DNA of 64,000 nt from an uncultured Polycyclovorans sp. (GTDB lineage Bacteria; Pseudomonadota; Gammaproteobacteria; Nevskiales; Nevskiaceae). The notes beneath the pieces were generated by a model that saw only the letters and a program-made list of their open reading frames with translations, was not told where the DNA came from and made no database searches. Shown here piece after piece: positions 30,796 to 39,677 of the stretch (its first letter is position 1; each line of letters begins with the position of its first letter). The stretch spans positions 20,193 through 84,192 of the forward strand of contig CAKZHZ010000078.1 of NCBI GenBank assembly GCA_936928855.1. The letters run 5' to 3'. The translations under genes were made by a program, and so were the position numbers.

Positions 30796-32978
30796 GACTG
30801 GCCCTCGTCCGGTGACGCGGCAGCGGCCTTGGCGGCTTTGCGGGCGCGTGCCGCCGCCAGCGCTCTGGCCACCGGGTCGTCGTCCGCTGGCGGCCCTTCG
30901 CCTGATTCGGGGGGCGCCCCGGCTTTGGCTGCCTTGCGGGCCTTGGCGGCCGCGATGGCGGTGGCGACCGGGTCGTCCTGGACGGGGGCGGACTGATCTT
31001 CGGGAGGTGGCGCGGTCGCTTTGGCCGCCTTGCGTGCTTGCGCTGCGGCAAGGGCCTTGGCCACCGGGTCTTCCGCCGATGATGGCGCTTCGGCCGGCAC
31101 GGCGGTTCCTGCTTTGGCCGCCTTGCGTGCCTTGGCGGCGGCGATGGCTCTGGCGACGGGGTCGTCCGCGGCGGGGTCGGACTGATCGTTGCCGGGGGGC
31201 GCGGTGGCTTTGGCCGCCTTGCGCGCCTGCGCTGCGGCGAGGGCCTTGGCCACCGGATCCTCCGCCGTTGAGGGGCGTTCGGCCGGCACATCGGCCTTGG
31301 CCTTCGCGGCCTTGCGGGCCTGGGCGGCCGCCAGGGCCTTGGCGACCGGGTCTTCGGGTTCCGCGTCTACCGAAGCGGGCTGCGGCACTGCCGATCCAGC
31401 GGCCTTGCGCGCCTGGGCCCGTGCCAACGCTTTGGCGACGGGGTCTTCGGCAGCAGGTGCAGCAGGTCGGCTGTCGGCGGCCGTCTGGGCCTCCGGCGCT
31501 GCTGGCGTGCTGTCGCCCCCTTTGCGTGCGGCCAGCGCGGCCTTGCGGCGGGCACGGGCGGCTTCCTTCTCGGCCTCCTCGCGTTCCAGGCGGGCCTGCC
31601 GTGCTTCATGCCGCACGCGCGCGGCATCGGCCTGTCGCTTGTCGGCCTCAGCGGTCCAGATCTCGGTCTTGGCAAAGCGGTAGTACTGCACCAGCGGGAT
31701 GTGGCTGGGGCAGACCAGGGCACAGCATCCGCACTCGATGCAGTCGAACAGGTTCAGCGCCTCGGCGCGATCAAACTCGCGGGCGCGGGCATGCCAGTAC
31801 AACTGCTGCGGCAGCAACTGCGCCGGGCAGACCGTTGCACATTCCCCGCAGCGGATACAGGGTTGGGCTGGGGCCGCGTCGCGCACCTGTTCGGCGGGTA
31901 AGGCCAGCAGACAGTTGCTGGCCTTGACCACGGGTACCGAAAGGTCCGGCAGCCGGAACCCCATCATGGGGCCGCCCATCAGCACGCTGGCGGGCGCCTG
32001 CTGGAAGCCACCGGCGAGATCCACCAGGAACTGCATCGGGGTGCCGAGGCGCACGCGGAAGTTCTGCGGGTGGGCAATGGCCTCACCGGTGACGGTGATC
32101 ACGCGCTCGATCAGTGGTTCGCCGCGCGTCACCGCCTGGCCGATGGCGCGCAGGGTGCCCGGGTTGTGGCAGACGATGCCGAGATCCAGCGGCAAGCCCT
32201 CGCTGGGGACTTCGCGACCGGTGAGGGTCTGGATCAGTTGTTTCTCGCCCCCCTGCGGATAGCGCGTCGGCACCACCACGACATGGATGCGGGGGTCCTG
32301 GTGGGCGGCATCGGAGAGGGCGCGAATGGCATCGGGCTTGTTGTCCTCGATGCCGATCAGGCAGCGCGGGGCCTCGAGGGCGTGCAGTGCCACCTGGATG
32401 CCCAGCACGATCTCGGCGGCATCGGTCTGCATCAGCATCTGATCGCAGGTGATGTAGGGCTCGCACTCGGCACCGTTGACGATCAGCGTGTCGACGGCCC
32501 GTCCCGGCGTCAGCTTGATGGCGGCCGGAAAGCCGGCGCCACCGAGCCCGACGATGCCGGCGCGGCGGACGATCGTACGCAGGGCATCGGGAGCGGCCTG
32601 GTGATAGTCCGGCAGCGGGGTCCACTCGGGAGCGTCCAGTGGGCGATCCTGACCATCCGGCGTGAGGATGATGCAGGGCGCCATCAGTCCGGAAGGGTGG
32701 GGGACCACGCGCATCTCGATGGCCGAGATCGTGCCCGACGTTGGTGCATGCACGGGCGCCGAAACCGCGCCCTGTGCTTCGGCGATGGTCTGGCCTCGAC
32801 GCACCTGATCGCCGATGGCCACGCAGGGCTTGGCAGCCCCCCCGATGTGTTGGGACAGTGGCAGGATCAATGCCGGCGGCAGCGGTGCGGCGGTGATGGG
32901 TTGCCGGGCCGACAGCGCCTTGTGACCGTCCAGGTGCAGGCCGCCGGGAAAACGGAACACGCGCAGCGGCGCGTTCAT
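30792..32978 (-). CDS. rsxC: Electron transport complex subunit RsxC/RnfC with long repeat tail
   Basis: 728 residues. It starts with HLDGHKALSARQPITAAPLP-type RnfC sequence. The NADH/FMN-binding core contains GGAGFPAAIKLTP and NGAECEPYITCDQ. Two 4Fe-4S motifs follow, CIRCGECATVCP and CIECGCCALVCP. The last ~250 residues are an Ala/Lys-rich tail with seven copies of a DPVAxAxAxAxARKAA unit. It is the peripheral subunit that oxidises NADH or ferredoxin in the Rnf complex. E. coli RsxC also has a repetitive basic tail of variable length. Confidence 0.97.
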   Translation of the reverse strand: MNAPLRVFRFPGGLHLDGHKALSARQPITAAPLPPALILPLSQHIGGAAKPCVAIGDQVRRGQTIAEAQGAVSAPVHAPTSGTISAIEMRVVPHPSGLMAPCIILTPDGQDRPLDAPEWTPLPDYHQAAPDALRTIVRRAGIVGLGGAGFPAAIKLTPGRAVDTLIVNGAECEPYITCDQMLMQTDAAEIVLGIQVALHALEAPRCLIGIEDNKPDAIRALSDAAHQDPRIHVVVVPTRYPQGGEKQLIQTLTGREVPSEGLPLDLGIVCHNPGTLRAIGQAVTRGEPLIERVITVTGEAIAHPQNFRVRLGTPMQFLVDLAGGFQQAPASVLMGGPMMGFRLPDLSVPVVKASNCLLALPAEQVRDAAPAQPCIRCGECATVCPAQLLPQQLYWHARAREFDRAEALNLFDCIECGCCALVCPSHIPLVQYYRFAKTEIWTAEADKRQADAARVRHEARQARLEREEAEKEAARARRKAALAARKGGDSTPAAPEAQTAADSRPAAPAAEDPVAKALARAQARKAAGSAVPQPASVDAEPEDPVAKALAAAQARKAAKAKADVPAERPSTAEDPVAKALAAAQARKAAKATAPPGNDQSDPAADDPVARAIAAAKARKAAKAGTAVPAEAPSSAEDPVAKALAAAQARKAAKATAPPPEDQSAPVQDDPVATAIAAAKARKAAKAGAPPESGEGPPADDDPVARALAAARARKAAKAAAASPDEGQS

Positions 32979-33535
32979 GCGGCCTCCTGCACGGCATCGG
33001 CCGTGTCCGGCTGGGGCCAGCGCCAGGTGCGAACGGTGTCGGCCACCGGTTCCATCGTGATGCAGTCCACCGGGCAGGGGGGCAGGCAGAGTTCACACCC
33101 GGTGCAGTGGCTTTCGATGATCGTGTGCATCTGGCTGGCGGCGCCGACGATGGCATCCACCGGACAGGCCTGGATGCACTTGGTGCAGCCGATGCAGGTT
33201 TCCTCGTCGATCAGTGCCACCGTCTTCACGGTCTTGGCCACGCCGTTGTCGGGGTTCAGCGGGAGCGGATCACGGCCGAGCAGCTCCGCCAGCTTGAGGA
33301 CGCCGTCCTCGCCCCCGGGGGGGCACTGGTTGATTTCCGCTTCGCCGCCGGCAATGGCGGTGGCGTAGGGCTTGCAGCCCGGAAATCCGCACTGCCCGCA
33401 CTGGGTTTGCGGCAGGATCTTGTCGATCTGGTCGACCAGCGGATCGCCTTCCACCTTGAAGCGGATGGCGGCATATCCCAGCACCAGCCCGAAGGCGGCC
33501 GCCAGCAGCGTCAGGGCAAGGATGGCGCTGATCAT
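32975..33535 (-). CDS. rsxB: Electron transport complex subunit RsxB/RnfB
   Basis: 186 residues. An N-terminal membrane anchor (ISAILALTLLAAAFGLVLGY) is followed by an Fe-S domain (LPQTQCGQCGFPGCKPYATA) and two ferredoxin-type clusters (CIGCTKCIQACP, CTGCELCLPPCP). It passes electrons between cytoplasmic donors and the membrane part of Rnf. It overlaps rsxC by 4 bp and follows rsxA by 11 bp. Confidence 0.97.
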   Translation of the reverse strand: MISAILALTLLAAAFGLVLGYAAIRFKVEGDPLVDQIDKILPQTQCGQCGFPGCKPYATAIAGGEAEINQCPPGGEDGVLKLAELLGRDPLPLNPDNGVAKTVKTVALIDEETCIGCTKCIQACPVDAIVGAASQMHTIIESHCTGCELCLPPCPVDCITMEPVADTVRTWRWPQPDTADAVQEAA

Positions 33536-33546
33536 CGGATGCCGGC

Positions 33547-34122
33547 CTACACCAGTCCGCTGAAGCCGAGGAAGGCCAGACTCATGATGCCGGCGGTGAT
33601 CAGCGCCGACGGTGCGCCCTTGAAGGCCGCCGGCAGGTCGGCCACGGTGAGGCGCTCACGAATGCCGGCAAACAGCAGCAGCACCAGCGAAAAGCCGAGG
33701 CCGGCGCCCAGCCCCATGAGGGCCGATTCCATGAACCCCTGGGCCTGTCGCACGTTCAGCAGTGCCACGCCCAGCACGATGCAGTTGGTGGTGATCAGCG
33801 GCAGATAGATGCCCAGCACCTGATAGAGCAACGGGCTGGTTTTCTGCACCACCATTTCGACGAACTGCACCACGCTCGCGATCACCACGATGAAGCTGAC
33901 GGTACGCAGGTAGGTGAGTTCCAGCGGGATCAGCACCCAGGCGTCCACCAGGTAGGTGGCGATCGCGGTCAGTGTCAATACGAAGGTGGTCGCCAGTGCC
34001 AGGCCGGCGGAGGTGTCGACCTTCTTCGAGGTGCCCATGAACGGGCACAGCCCGAGGAACTGCACCAACACGAAGTTGTGCACCAGTACGGCGCCGACCA
34101 GGATGAGCAGGTATTCCGTCAT
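33547..34122 (-). CDS. rsxA: Electron transport complex subunit RsxA/RnfA
   Basis: 191 residues, six predicted membrane helices. The signature NFVLVQFLGLCPFMGTSKKV lies near the N-terminus, and LITTNCIVLGVALLNVRQAQ near the middle, mirroring RsxE. It is an inner-membrane subunit of the Rnf/Rsx complex. It begins 9 bp after the metG stop codon, so metG and the rsx genes are probably one transcript. Confidence 0.97.
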   Translation of the reverse strand: MTEYLLILVGAVLVHNFVLVQFLGLCPFMGTSKKVDTSAGLALATTFVLTLTAIATYLVDAWVLIPLELTYLRTVSFIVVIASVVQFVEMVVQKTSPLLYQVLGIYLPLITTNCIVLGVALLNVRQAQGFMESALMGLGAGLGFSLVLLLFAGIRERLTVADLPAAFKGAPSALITAGIMSLAFLGFSGLV

Positions 34123-34131
34123 GAGACGGCG

Positions 34132-36165
34132 TTACTTTATGCGCATGCCGGGGCGCGCGCCTTCATCCGGCCAGAGTAGGCAGGGGCCGCCCTGATCGTC
34201 GCTGGCGGCGAGCACCATGCCCTCGGACAGCCCGAACTTCATCTTGCGGGGTGCCAGGTTGGCGACGCACACCGTCAGCTTGCCGACCAGGGTGTCCGGC
34301 GCGTAGGCCTTCTTGATGCCGGCGAACACCTGGCGGTTGCCCAGCGGGCCGAGATCGAGCTGCAGGCGCAGCAGCTTGTCGGCACCTTCCACCGCCTCGG
34401 CCGTAGCGATGCGGGCGATGCGCAGGTCCACCTTGGTGAAGTCGTCGATGCCGATGGTGTCGGTCGCCGGTGTCGGCGCCGCAGCGTTGGCGGCGGGCGG
34501 GGCGGGGGCGTCAGCCTTTTCGGCGTCGATCATGGCGTCAATCCGGGCTTTTTCGATACGGGTCATCAGCGCGGTGTAGGGCGCGATACGGTGGTTCAGC
34601 AGCGGCGTCGCCGCATCGGCCCAGCGCAGCGGGGCAATGCCGAGAAAGGCTTCCGCCTCGGCTGCGATGCGCGGCAGGATCGGCTTGAGGTAGACCGTGA
34701 GCTGGCGAAACACGTTGAGGAAGGTGGTGCAGACGGCATGCAGTTCGGCATCCCGTCCGTCTTCCTTGGCCATCTTCCACGGCGCCTGCTGCTGAATCTC
34801 GGCGTTGGCACGGTCGGCCAGGGCCATGATCTCGCGGACGGCGGCGGCCAGTTCACCGGCCTCGAACGCGGCTTCGAGGCGCGGCGCGGCTTCGGCGACC
34901 GCCGCGACCAGTGCAGGGTCGCTGAGGCGGTCCCCCAGCCGTCCTTCAAAGCGTTTTTCGATGAAGCCCGCGCAGCGGCTGGCGATATTCACGTACTTGC
35001 CCACCAGGTCGCTGTTGACCCGGGCGGCGAAGTCCTCGAGGTTGAGGTCGAGGTCTTCCGGTCCGCTGCCGAGTTTGGCAGCGAAGTAATAGCGCAGGGC
35101 TTCCGGGTCGAGATGGTCAAGGTAGGTACGGGCACGGATGAAGGTGCCGCGGCTCTTGCTCATCTTCTGGCCGTTGATGGTCAGATAGCCATTCACGTGC
35201 AGCTGCGTGGGGGTGCGGAAGCCGGCGCCCTGCAGCATGGCAGGCCAGAACAGGCCATGGAAATTGACGATGTCCTTGCCGATGAAGTGGTGCAGCTCGG
35301 TTTCGCTGCCGGCCTGCCAGTAGTCATTGAACGCCGCCTCGGGGTCGTCGATGCCGGCATCCGGACGGGCGAGGTGGGCGGCAAAGCTCGCCATGTAGCC
35401 GATCGGGGCGTCCAGCCAGACATAGAAGAACTTGCCGGGCGCATCCGGGATCGCAAAGCCGAAATAGGGGGCGTCACGGGAGATGTCCCAGTCCTTCAGC
35501 CCCGCCTCGAACCACTCGCGCAGCTTGGCGCGGATGGCACTGTGGGCCACCTTGCCGTCCAGCCAGCCCTGCAGAAAGCCCTGGAAGTCCCCCAACTTGA
35601 AGAAATAGTGCTCGGAATCACGCAGCTCGGGGACGGCACCGCTCACCACCGAACGCGGATTCTTGAGGTCGGTCGGAGCATAGGCGGCGCCGCAGACCTC
35701 GCAGTTGTCGCCGTACTGGTCGGTCGCCCCACACTTGGGGCACTCGCCCTTGATGTACCGGTCCGGCAGAAACATCTGCCGCTCCGGGTCGAACAGCTGC
35801 CGCACGGTGCGTTGTGCAATGTGCCCGCCGGCCTTCAGGCGGGTGTAGATGGTCTCGGCCAGCCGCTGGTTTTCCGGGCTGTGGGTGGAGTGATAGTGAT
35901 CGAAGGCGATGCCGACATCGGCGAAGTCGCGCATGTGGGCCTGACGCACATCCTCAATGTATGCCTCGGGTGCCAGTCCGGCCTTCTCGGCCGCCAGCAT
36001 GATGGGGGTGCCGTGGGCGTCGTCGGCGCAGACGTAGGCCACCTGGTGGCCCCGCAGGCGTTGGTAACGCACCCAGATGTCCGCCTGGATATAGCCGACC
36101 AGGTGACCGAGATGGATGGCCCCGTTGGCGTAGGGCAGGGCATTGGTAACGAGGATTCTGCGCAT
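34132..36165 (-). CDS. metG: Methionyl-tRNA synthetase
   Basis: 677 residues from ATG 36165. It charges tRNA-Met. Class I motifs: PYANGAIHLGHLVGYIQADI (HIGH type) and KMSKSRGTF (KMSKS). The zinc knuckle is CPKCGATDQYGDNCEVCGAA. The C-terminal tRNA-binding/dimer domain (DDFTKVDLRIARIATAEAVE) is present after an Ala/Pro linker, so it is the long form. ATG 36165 (MRRILVTNALPYANG) is chosen over an upstream GTG/TTG-type start because it fits the family. It lies 49 bp after sbcB. Confidence 0.97.
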   Translation of the reverse strand: MRRILVTNALPYANGAIHLGHLVGYIQADIWVRYQRLRGHQVAYVCADDAHGTPIMLAAEKAGLAPEAYIEDVRQAHMRDFADVGIAFDHYHSTHSPENQRLAETIYTRLKAGGHIAQRTVRQLFDPERQMFLPDRYIKGECPKCGATDQYGDNCEVCGAAYAPTDLKNPRSVVSGAVPELRDSEHYFFKLGDFQGFLQGWLDGKVAHSAIRAKLREWFEAGLKDWDISRDAPYFGFAIPDAPGKFFYVWLDAPIGYMASFAAHLARPDAGIDDPEAAFNDYWQAGSETELHHFIGKDIVNFHGLFWPAMLQGAGFRTPTQLHVNGYLTINGQKMSKSRGTFIRARTYLDHLDPEALRYYFAAKLGSGPEDLDLNLEDFAARVNSDLVGKYVNIASRCAGFIEKRFEGRLGDRLSDPALVAAVAEAAPRLEAAFEAGELAAAVREIMALADRANAEIQQQAPWKMAKEDGRDAELHAVCTTFLNVFRQLTVYLKPILPRIAAEAEAFLGIAPLRWADAATPLLNHRIAPYTALMTRIEKARIDAMIDAEKADAPAPPAANAAAPTPATDTIGIDDFTKVDLRIARIATAEAVEGADKLLRLQLDLGPLGNRQVFAGIKKAYAPDTLVGKLTVCVANLAPRKMKFGLSEGMVLAASDDQGGPCLLWPDEGARPGMRIK

Positions 36166-36214
36166 GAGAAGGTAAAGCGGGCGGCAAGCACGCAATTATG
36201 CCACCGTCGGACGT

Positions 36215-37672
36215 TCAGCCCGGTGACGCGGGCATCCAGTCGAGCAGGCCGCTGTCGCGCGGCCAGTTGCGCAGGTCCAGCCATTGGCGCAGCCGGTCGG
36301 GGTCACGGTCCTGCTGCAGTCGTGCTTCCACCAGCTGCTGGTAGGCCGGTAGCGTGAGGCTGGCCAGCCCGGTGTCGATGCTGAGTTTGCGTTCGACGAA
36401 GGCGCGCCAGGCATCCTGTTCACCGGGCGTCAGCGTGTGCGGGGCATGACGCGCCCGCCAACGGAACAGCAGCTCGTTGAGGCGGGGATCCTCGAACCGG
36501 CCATCGTGTGGAGCGGCGCCGCCCGGGCCATCGGCGCGCACCTGCGCACAGCGGGCGCGATCGGCGTCCGGGATGAACCCGCTGTACAGCGCCACCTCCG
36601 GATCGTCCGCGCTGCGGTCCTCATCGGCATAGAGCGCCTGCACCTTTTCCACCAGCGCCGGCCCTGCACGCATCAGCAGTTCGTGGTGCTCGCGCAACTG
36701 CTCGAGGTCGAGTTGCCAGCGCTGCGCCTGCGCCGGCTGCAGCGTGCTCATCGGGGCCAACATCGGCGACTTGTTGAGGTGGATGCCCTTGAGCGCCAGG
36801 CGCTCAACGTCCTCGGGCAGATCCTCGCGTGGGGTGAACAGGCGGTCATGCAGCTCGTCGATCGGGGCGCTGAGCAGGGCCTCCGGGTCCTGCCGCAGGT
36901 CGAAGCAGAGGACGCAGTTGCGGTTGCGGGGGTGCGGTGCCACCGCCACCACGGCCGTGATGCAGCCCAGCGCCGCCGGAATCCGGGACGATACATGCAA
37001 CACGGGCGCCTGGGTGCTGCCGGTCAGCAGGGCGGCGGCGACCTTCTTGTCACGCAGGGTGAGGGCGTGAGCAAACAGTCGGGGTTGTGCCGCCTTGAGG
37101 CGCCGGGCCAGGGCCAGCGTGGCGTGGACGTCGGACAGGGCATCGTGGGCACGTTCGTGCTGCAGTCCGTTGGCGGCTGACAGGTGCTCCAGCTTGAAGC
37201 TGGTGGCGCCGTGCTCGCCCTGCGGCCAGGTGAGGCCTTCGGGGCGCAGCGCGTGCCACAGCCGCACCACGTCGATCAGATCCCATCGACTGTTGCCGCC
37301 GGACCACTCCCGCAGGTAGGGATCGTGAAAATTGCGGTACAGCAGATTGCGCGTGACCTCGTCGTCGAATCGCAGCGAGTTGTAGCCCACGCCGCAGGTG
37401 CCCGGTCGACTGAAGGCCTCGAACACCCGCTGAGCGAACGCCGGTTCGTCGAGGCCCTCGCGTTCGGCGATCTGCGGCGTGATGCCGGTGATTGCCACGG
37501 CGTCGGGGTGCGGCAGTACGTCCATCACCGGCCGGCAGTAGAACATCAGGGGCTCGCCGACCGGCTGCAACTCGGCATCGGTATAGAGGCCGGCGAACTG
37601 GGCGGGGCGATCACGTGCGGGATCGGCGCCGAAGGTTTCGTAGTCGTGCCAGAGAAAGCGCTTGAGCGTCAT
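36215..37672 (-). CDS. sbcB: Exonuclease I
   Basis: 485 residues, close to E. coli ExoI (475). It digests single-stranded DNA 3'-5' in mismatch repair and recombination. DEDDh motifs: D10 and E12 in HDYETFGADP, GYNSLRFDDEVTRNLLYRNF with the second Asp, and HDALSDVHATLALA with the His and last Asp. The SH3-like and C-terminal helical extensions are also present. Divergent from mrp, sharing a 112-bp promoter gap (37673-37784). Confidence 0.97.
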   Translation of the reverse strand: MTLKRFLWHDYETFGADPARDRPAQFAGLYTDAELQPVGEPLMFYCRPVMDVLPHPDAVAITGITPQIAEREGLDEPAFAQRVFEAFSRPGTCGVGYNSLRFDDEVTRNLLYRNFHDPYLREWSGGNSRWDLIDVVRLWHALRPEGLTWPQGEHGATSFKLEHLSAANGLQHERAHDALSDVHATLALARRLKAAQPRLFAHALTLRDKKVAAALLTGSTQAPVLHVSSRIPAALGCITAVVAVAPHPRNRNCVLCFDLRQDPEALLSAPIDELHDRLFTPREDLPEDVERLALKGIHLNKSPMLAPMSTLQPAQAQRWQLDLEQLREHHELLMRAGPALVEKVQALYADEDRSADDPEVALYSGFIPDADRARCAQVRADGPGGAAPHDGRFEDPRLNELLFRWRARHAPHTLTPGEQDAWRAFVERKLSIDTGLASLTLPAYQQLVEARLQQDRDPDRLRQWLDLRNWPRDSGLLDWMPASPG

Positions 37673-37784
37673 GCGGAGCGGTCGGTCGGGCCAGGCAGGA
37701 GGATACGCGATTGCGGCGCTGACCCCGTCGGGAGGGCGGATTGCCGCACAATAGGCGCCCGCCTCCGTTCTCCCGACACTTCAA

Positions 37785-38615
37785 ATGTCCGACGCTCCCC
37801 GTCCTCCTGCGCTTCCCGGCATCCGTCAGATCGTCGCCGTTGCCAGCGGCAAGGGCGGTGTCGGCAAGTCCACCGTGGCGGCCAACCTTGCGCTGGCGCT
37901 GCTGGCCGAAGGGCGGCGGGTGGGCATGCTCGATGCCGACATCTACGGCCCCAGTCAGCCCCGCATGCTGGGGGTCGCGAATGCGCGGCCCGACTCTCCT
38001 GATGGCAAGACCATGCACCCGGTGATGGCTCTGGGCTTGCAGACCATGAGCATCGGCTACCTCATCGACGAGGAGCAACCGATGATCTGGCGCGGGCCGA
38101 TGGTGTCGCAAGCTCTGCAGCAGCTGGTCAACGAAACCCGTTGGGACGACCTGGATATCCTGGTCGTCGACCTGCCGCCGGGGACGGGTGACGTGCAGCT
38201 GACGCTGTCGCAGCGCATTCCCGTGTCCGGTGCGGTGATTGTCACCACGCCGCAGGACATTGCCCTGCTCGATGCCCGCAAGGCGCTTCGCATGTTCGAG
38301 AAGGTGAAAGTGCCGGTGCTCGGCGTGGTGGAGAACATGAGCACGCACATCTGCAGCCACTGTGGCCATGAGGAAGCCATTTTCGGGCAGGGTGGCGGCG
38401 CCCGAATGGCGGCCGATCACGGCCTGCAGGTGCTCGGTAACCTGCCACTGGACCTACGCATCCGCGAACAGGCCGATGGTGGCTGCCCCACGGTGGCAGC
38501 GACGCCCGAGGGGGAGCTGGCTGCCGCCTACCGGGCCATTGCCCGCGCGGTGATCGCGGGGCTGGCGGCCGAGGGTGGCGACCGCTTTCCCGAGATCGCA
38601 ATGAGTGATGACTGA
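37785..38615 (+). CDS. mrp: Iron-sulfur cluster carrier ATPase Mrp/ApbC
   Basis: 276 residues. The deviant Walker A is VASGKGGVGKSTVAANLALA. DADIYGPSQPRMLGV and LVVDLPPGTGDVQLTLSQ are the switch and Walker B regions, and the CxxC cluster ligand is in ICSHCGHEEAIFG. It carries Fe-S clusters to apoproteins. It lacks the N-terminal DUF59/MIP18-like domain of longer Mrp proteins, a common short form. RBS is weak. In many gammaproteobacteria mrp lies beside metG; here sbcB separates them. Confidence 0.95.
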   Translation: MSDAPRPPALPGIRQIVAVASGKGGVGKSTVAANLALALLAEGRRVGMLDADIYGPSQPRMLGVANARPDSPDGKTMHPVMALGLQTMSIGYLIDEEQPMIWRGPMVSQALQQLVNETRWDDLDILVVDLPPGTGDVQLTLSQRIPVSGAVIVTTPQDIALLDARKALRMFEKVKVPVLGVVENMSTHICSHCGHEEAIFGQGGGARMAADHGLQVLGNLPLDLRIREQADGGCPTVAATPEGELAAAYRAIARAVIAGLAAEGGDRFPEIAMSDD

Positions 38616-38705
38616 GGCGCTGGCCGTCCGCGCATGCAGCGGCTCGCGCAAGCGTCGATAATCCCCCGCTGCTGTCCGCTCCCAAGCCCACCTGGAACGT
38701 TTCCG

Positions 38706-39269
38706 ATGAGCATCAAATCCGACCGTTGGATCACCCGCATGGCCCGCGAAGGCATGATCGAGCCGTTCGAGCCGCAGCAGGTCCGTCACGTCGATGGGCA
38801 ACGGGTGATCAGTTACGGCGTCTCCAGCTATGGGTACGACGTGCGCTGTGCCGACGAGTTCAAGATCTTCACCAACATCAACAGCACCATCGTCGACCCC
38901 AAGAACTTCGATGCCCGCGGGTTCGTCGACTTCAAGGGCGACTGCTGCATCATCCCGCCCAACTCTTTCGCGCTGGCGAGCACGGTGGAGTACTTCCGCA
39001 TCCCGCGTTCGACCCTGGTGGTGTGCCTGGGCAAGAGCACCTACGCGCGCTGCGGCATCATCGTCAACGTCACGCCGCTGGAGCCGGAATGGGAGGGCCA
39101 TGTGACGCTTGAGTTTTCCAATACCACGCCCCTGCCGGCCAAGATCTACGCCAACGAGGGTGTGGCGCAGATGCTCTTCTTCGAGAGCGACGAGATCTGC
39201 GAAACCAGCTACGGCGACCGCGGCGGCAAGTACCAGGGCCAGCGCGGCGTCACCCTGCCACGCACCTGA
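38706..39269 (+). CDS. dcd: dCTP deaminase
   Basis: 187 residues. It converts dCTP to dUTP for thymidylate synthesis. Family motifs: SSYGYDVRCADEFKIF, GFVDFKGDCCIIPPNSFALA, LVVCLGKSTYARCGIIVNVT and GHVTLEFSNTTPLPAKIYAN, including the catalytic Glu of the LEF motif. The C-terminal YQGQRGVTLPRT closes the active site. ATG 38706 is used (MSIKSDRWI); longer in-frame sequence upstream lies in the intergenic gap. Confidence 0.97.
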   Translation: MSIKSDRWITRMAREGMIEPFEPQQVRHVDGQRVISYGVSSYGYDVRCADEFKIFTNINSTIVDPKNFDARGFVDFKGDCCIIPPNSFALASTVEYFRIPRSTLVVCLGKSTYARCGIIVNVTPLEPEWEGHVTLEFSNTTPLPAKIYANEGVAQMLFFESDEICETSYGDRGGKYQGQRGVTLPRT

Positions 39270-39280
39270 CCGGGACCGCC

Positions 39281-39673
39281 ATGTACCCCCTTCCCAACGA
39301 CAAGACCCTGCTCGGTGCCCTCGGCATCGAGATCACCGAGTGCACCCGCGAGCGCGTGGTGGCGACCATGCCGGTGCATGCCCCCACTCATCAGCCCTAC
39401 GGGCTGCTCCATGGCGGCGCCTCGGTGGCGCTGGCGGAGACCGTGGCGTCCACCGCAGCATGGATGAACATCGATCAGGCCACCGAAATGGCGGTGGGCC
39501 TGGAGATCAATGCCAACCACCTGCGCGGCAAGCGTGAGGGGATGGTGACGGCCACCGCGTTGCCCGTGCATATCGGGCGCCGCACCCAGGTGTGGCAGAT
39601 CGAGATCGTCGACGAGGCCGGCAAGGCCGTGTGCAGCTCGCGTTGCACCATCGCGGTGGTGCAACGCGGCTGA
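39281..39673 (+). CDS. Hotdog-fold acyl-CoA thioesterase (YdiI/PaaI type)
   Basis: 130 residues, a single hotdog domain. HGGASVALAETVASTAAWMN gives the HGGxxxxxxE active-site pattern of the EntH/YdiI subfamily, whose Glu is catalytic. GLEINANHLRGKREGMVTAT is the second conserved strand. It cleaves acyl- or aroyl-CoA esters; E. coli YdiI acts on DHNA-CoA in menaquinone synthesis, but no menaquinone genes are nearby. It begins 11 bp after dcd, so they may be co-transcribed. Confidence 0.9.
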   Translation: MYPLPNDKTLLGALGIEITECTRERVVATMPVHAPTHQPYGLLHGGASVALAETVASTAAWMNIDQATEMAVGLEINANHLRGKREGMVTATALPVHIGRRTQVWQIEIVDEAGKAVCSSRCTIAVVQRG

Positions 39674-39677
39674 CCTT

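Noticed and set aside
30800..31450. Tandem repeat that could suggest a CRISPR array
   Set aside because: Repeats are in frame inside rsxC, degenerate and without unique spacers; they encode the Ala/Lys tail.
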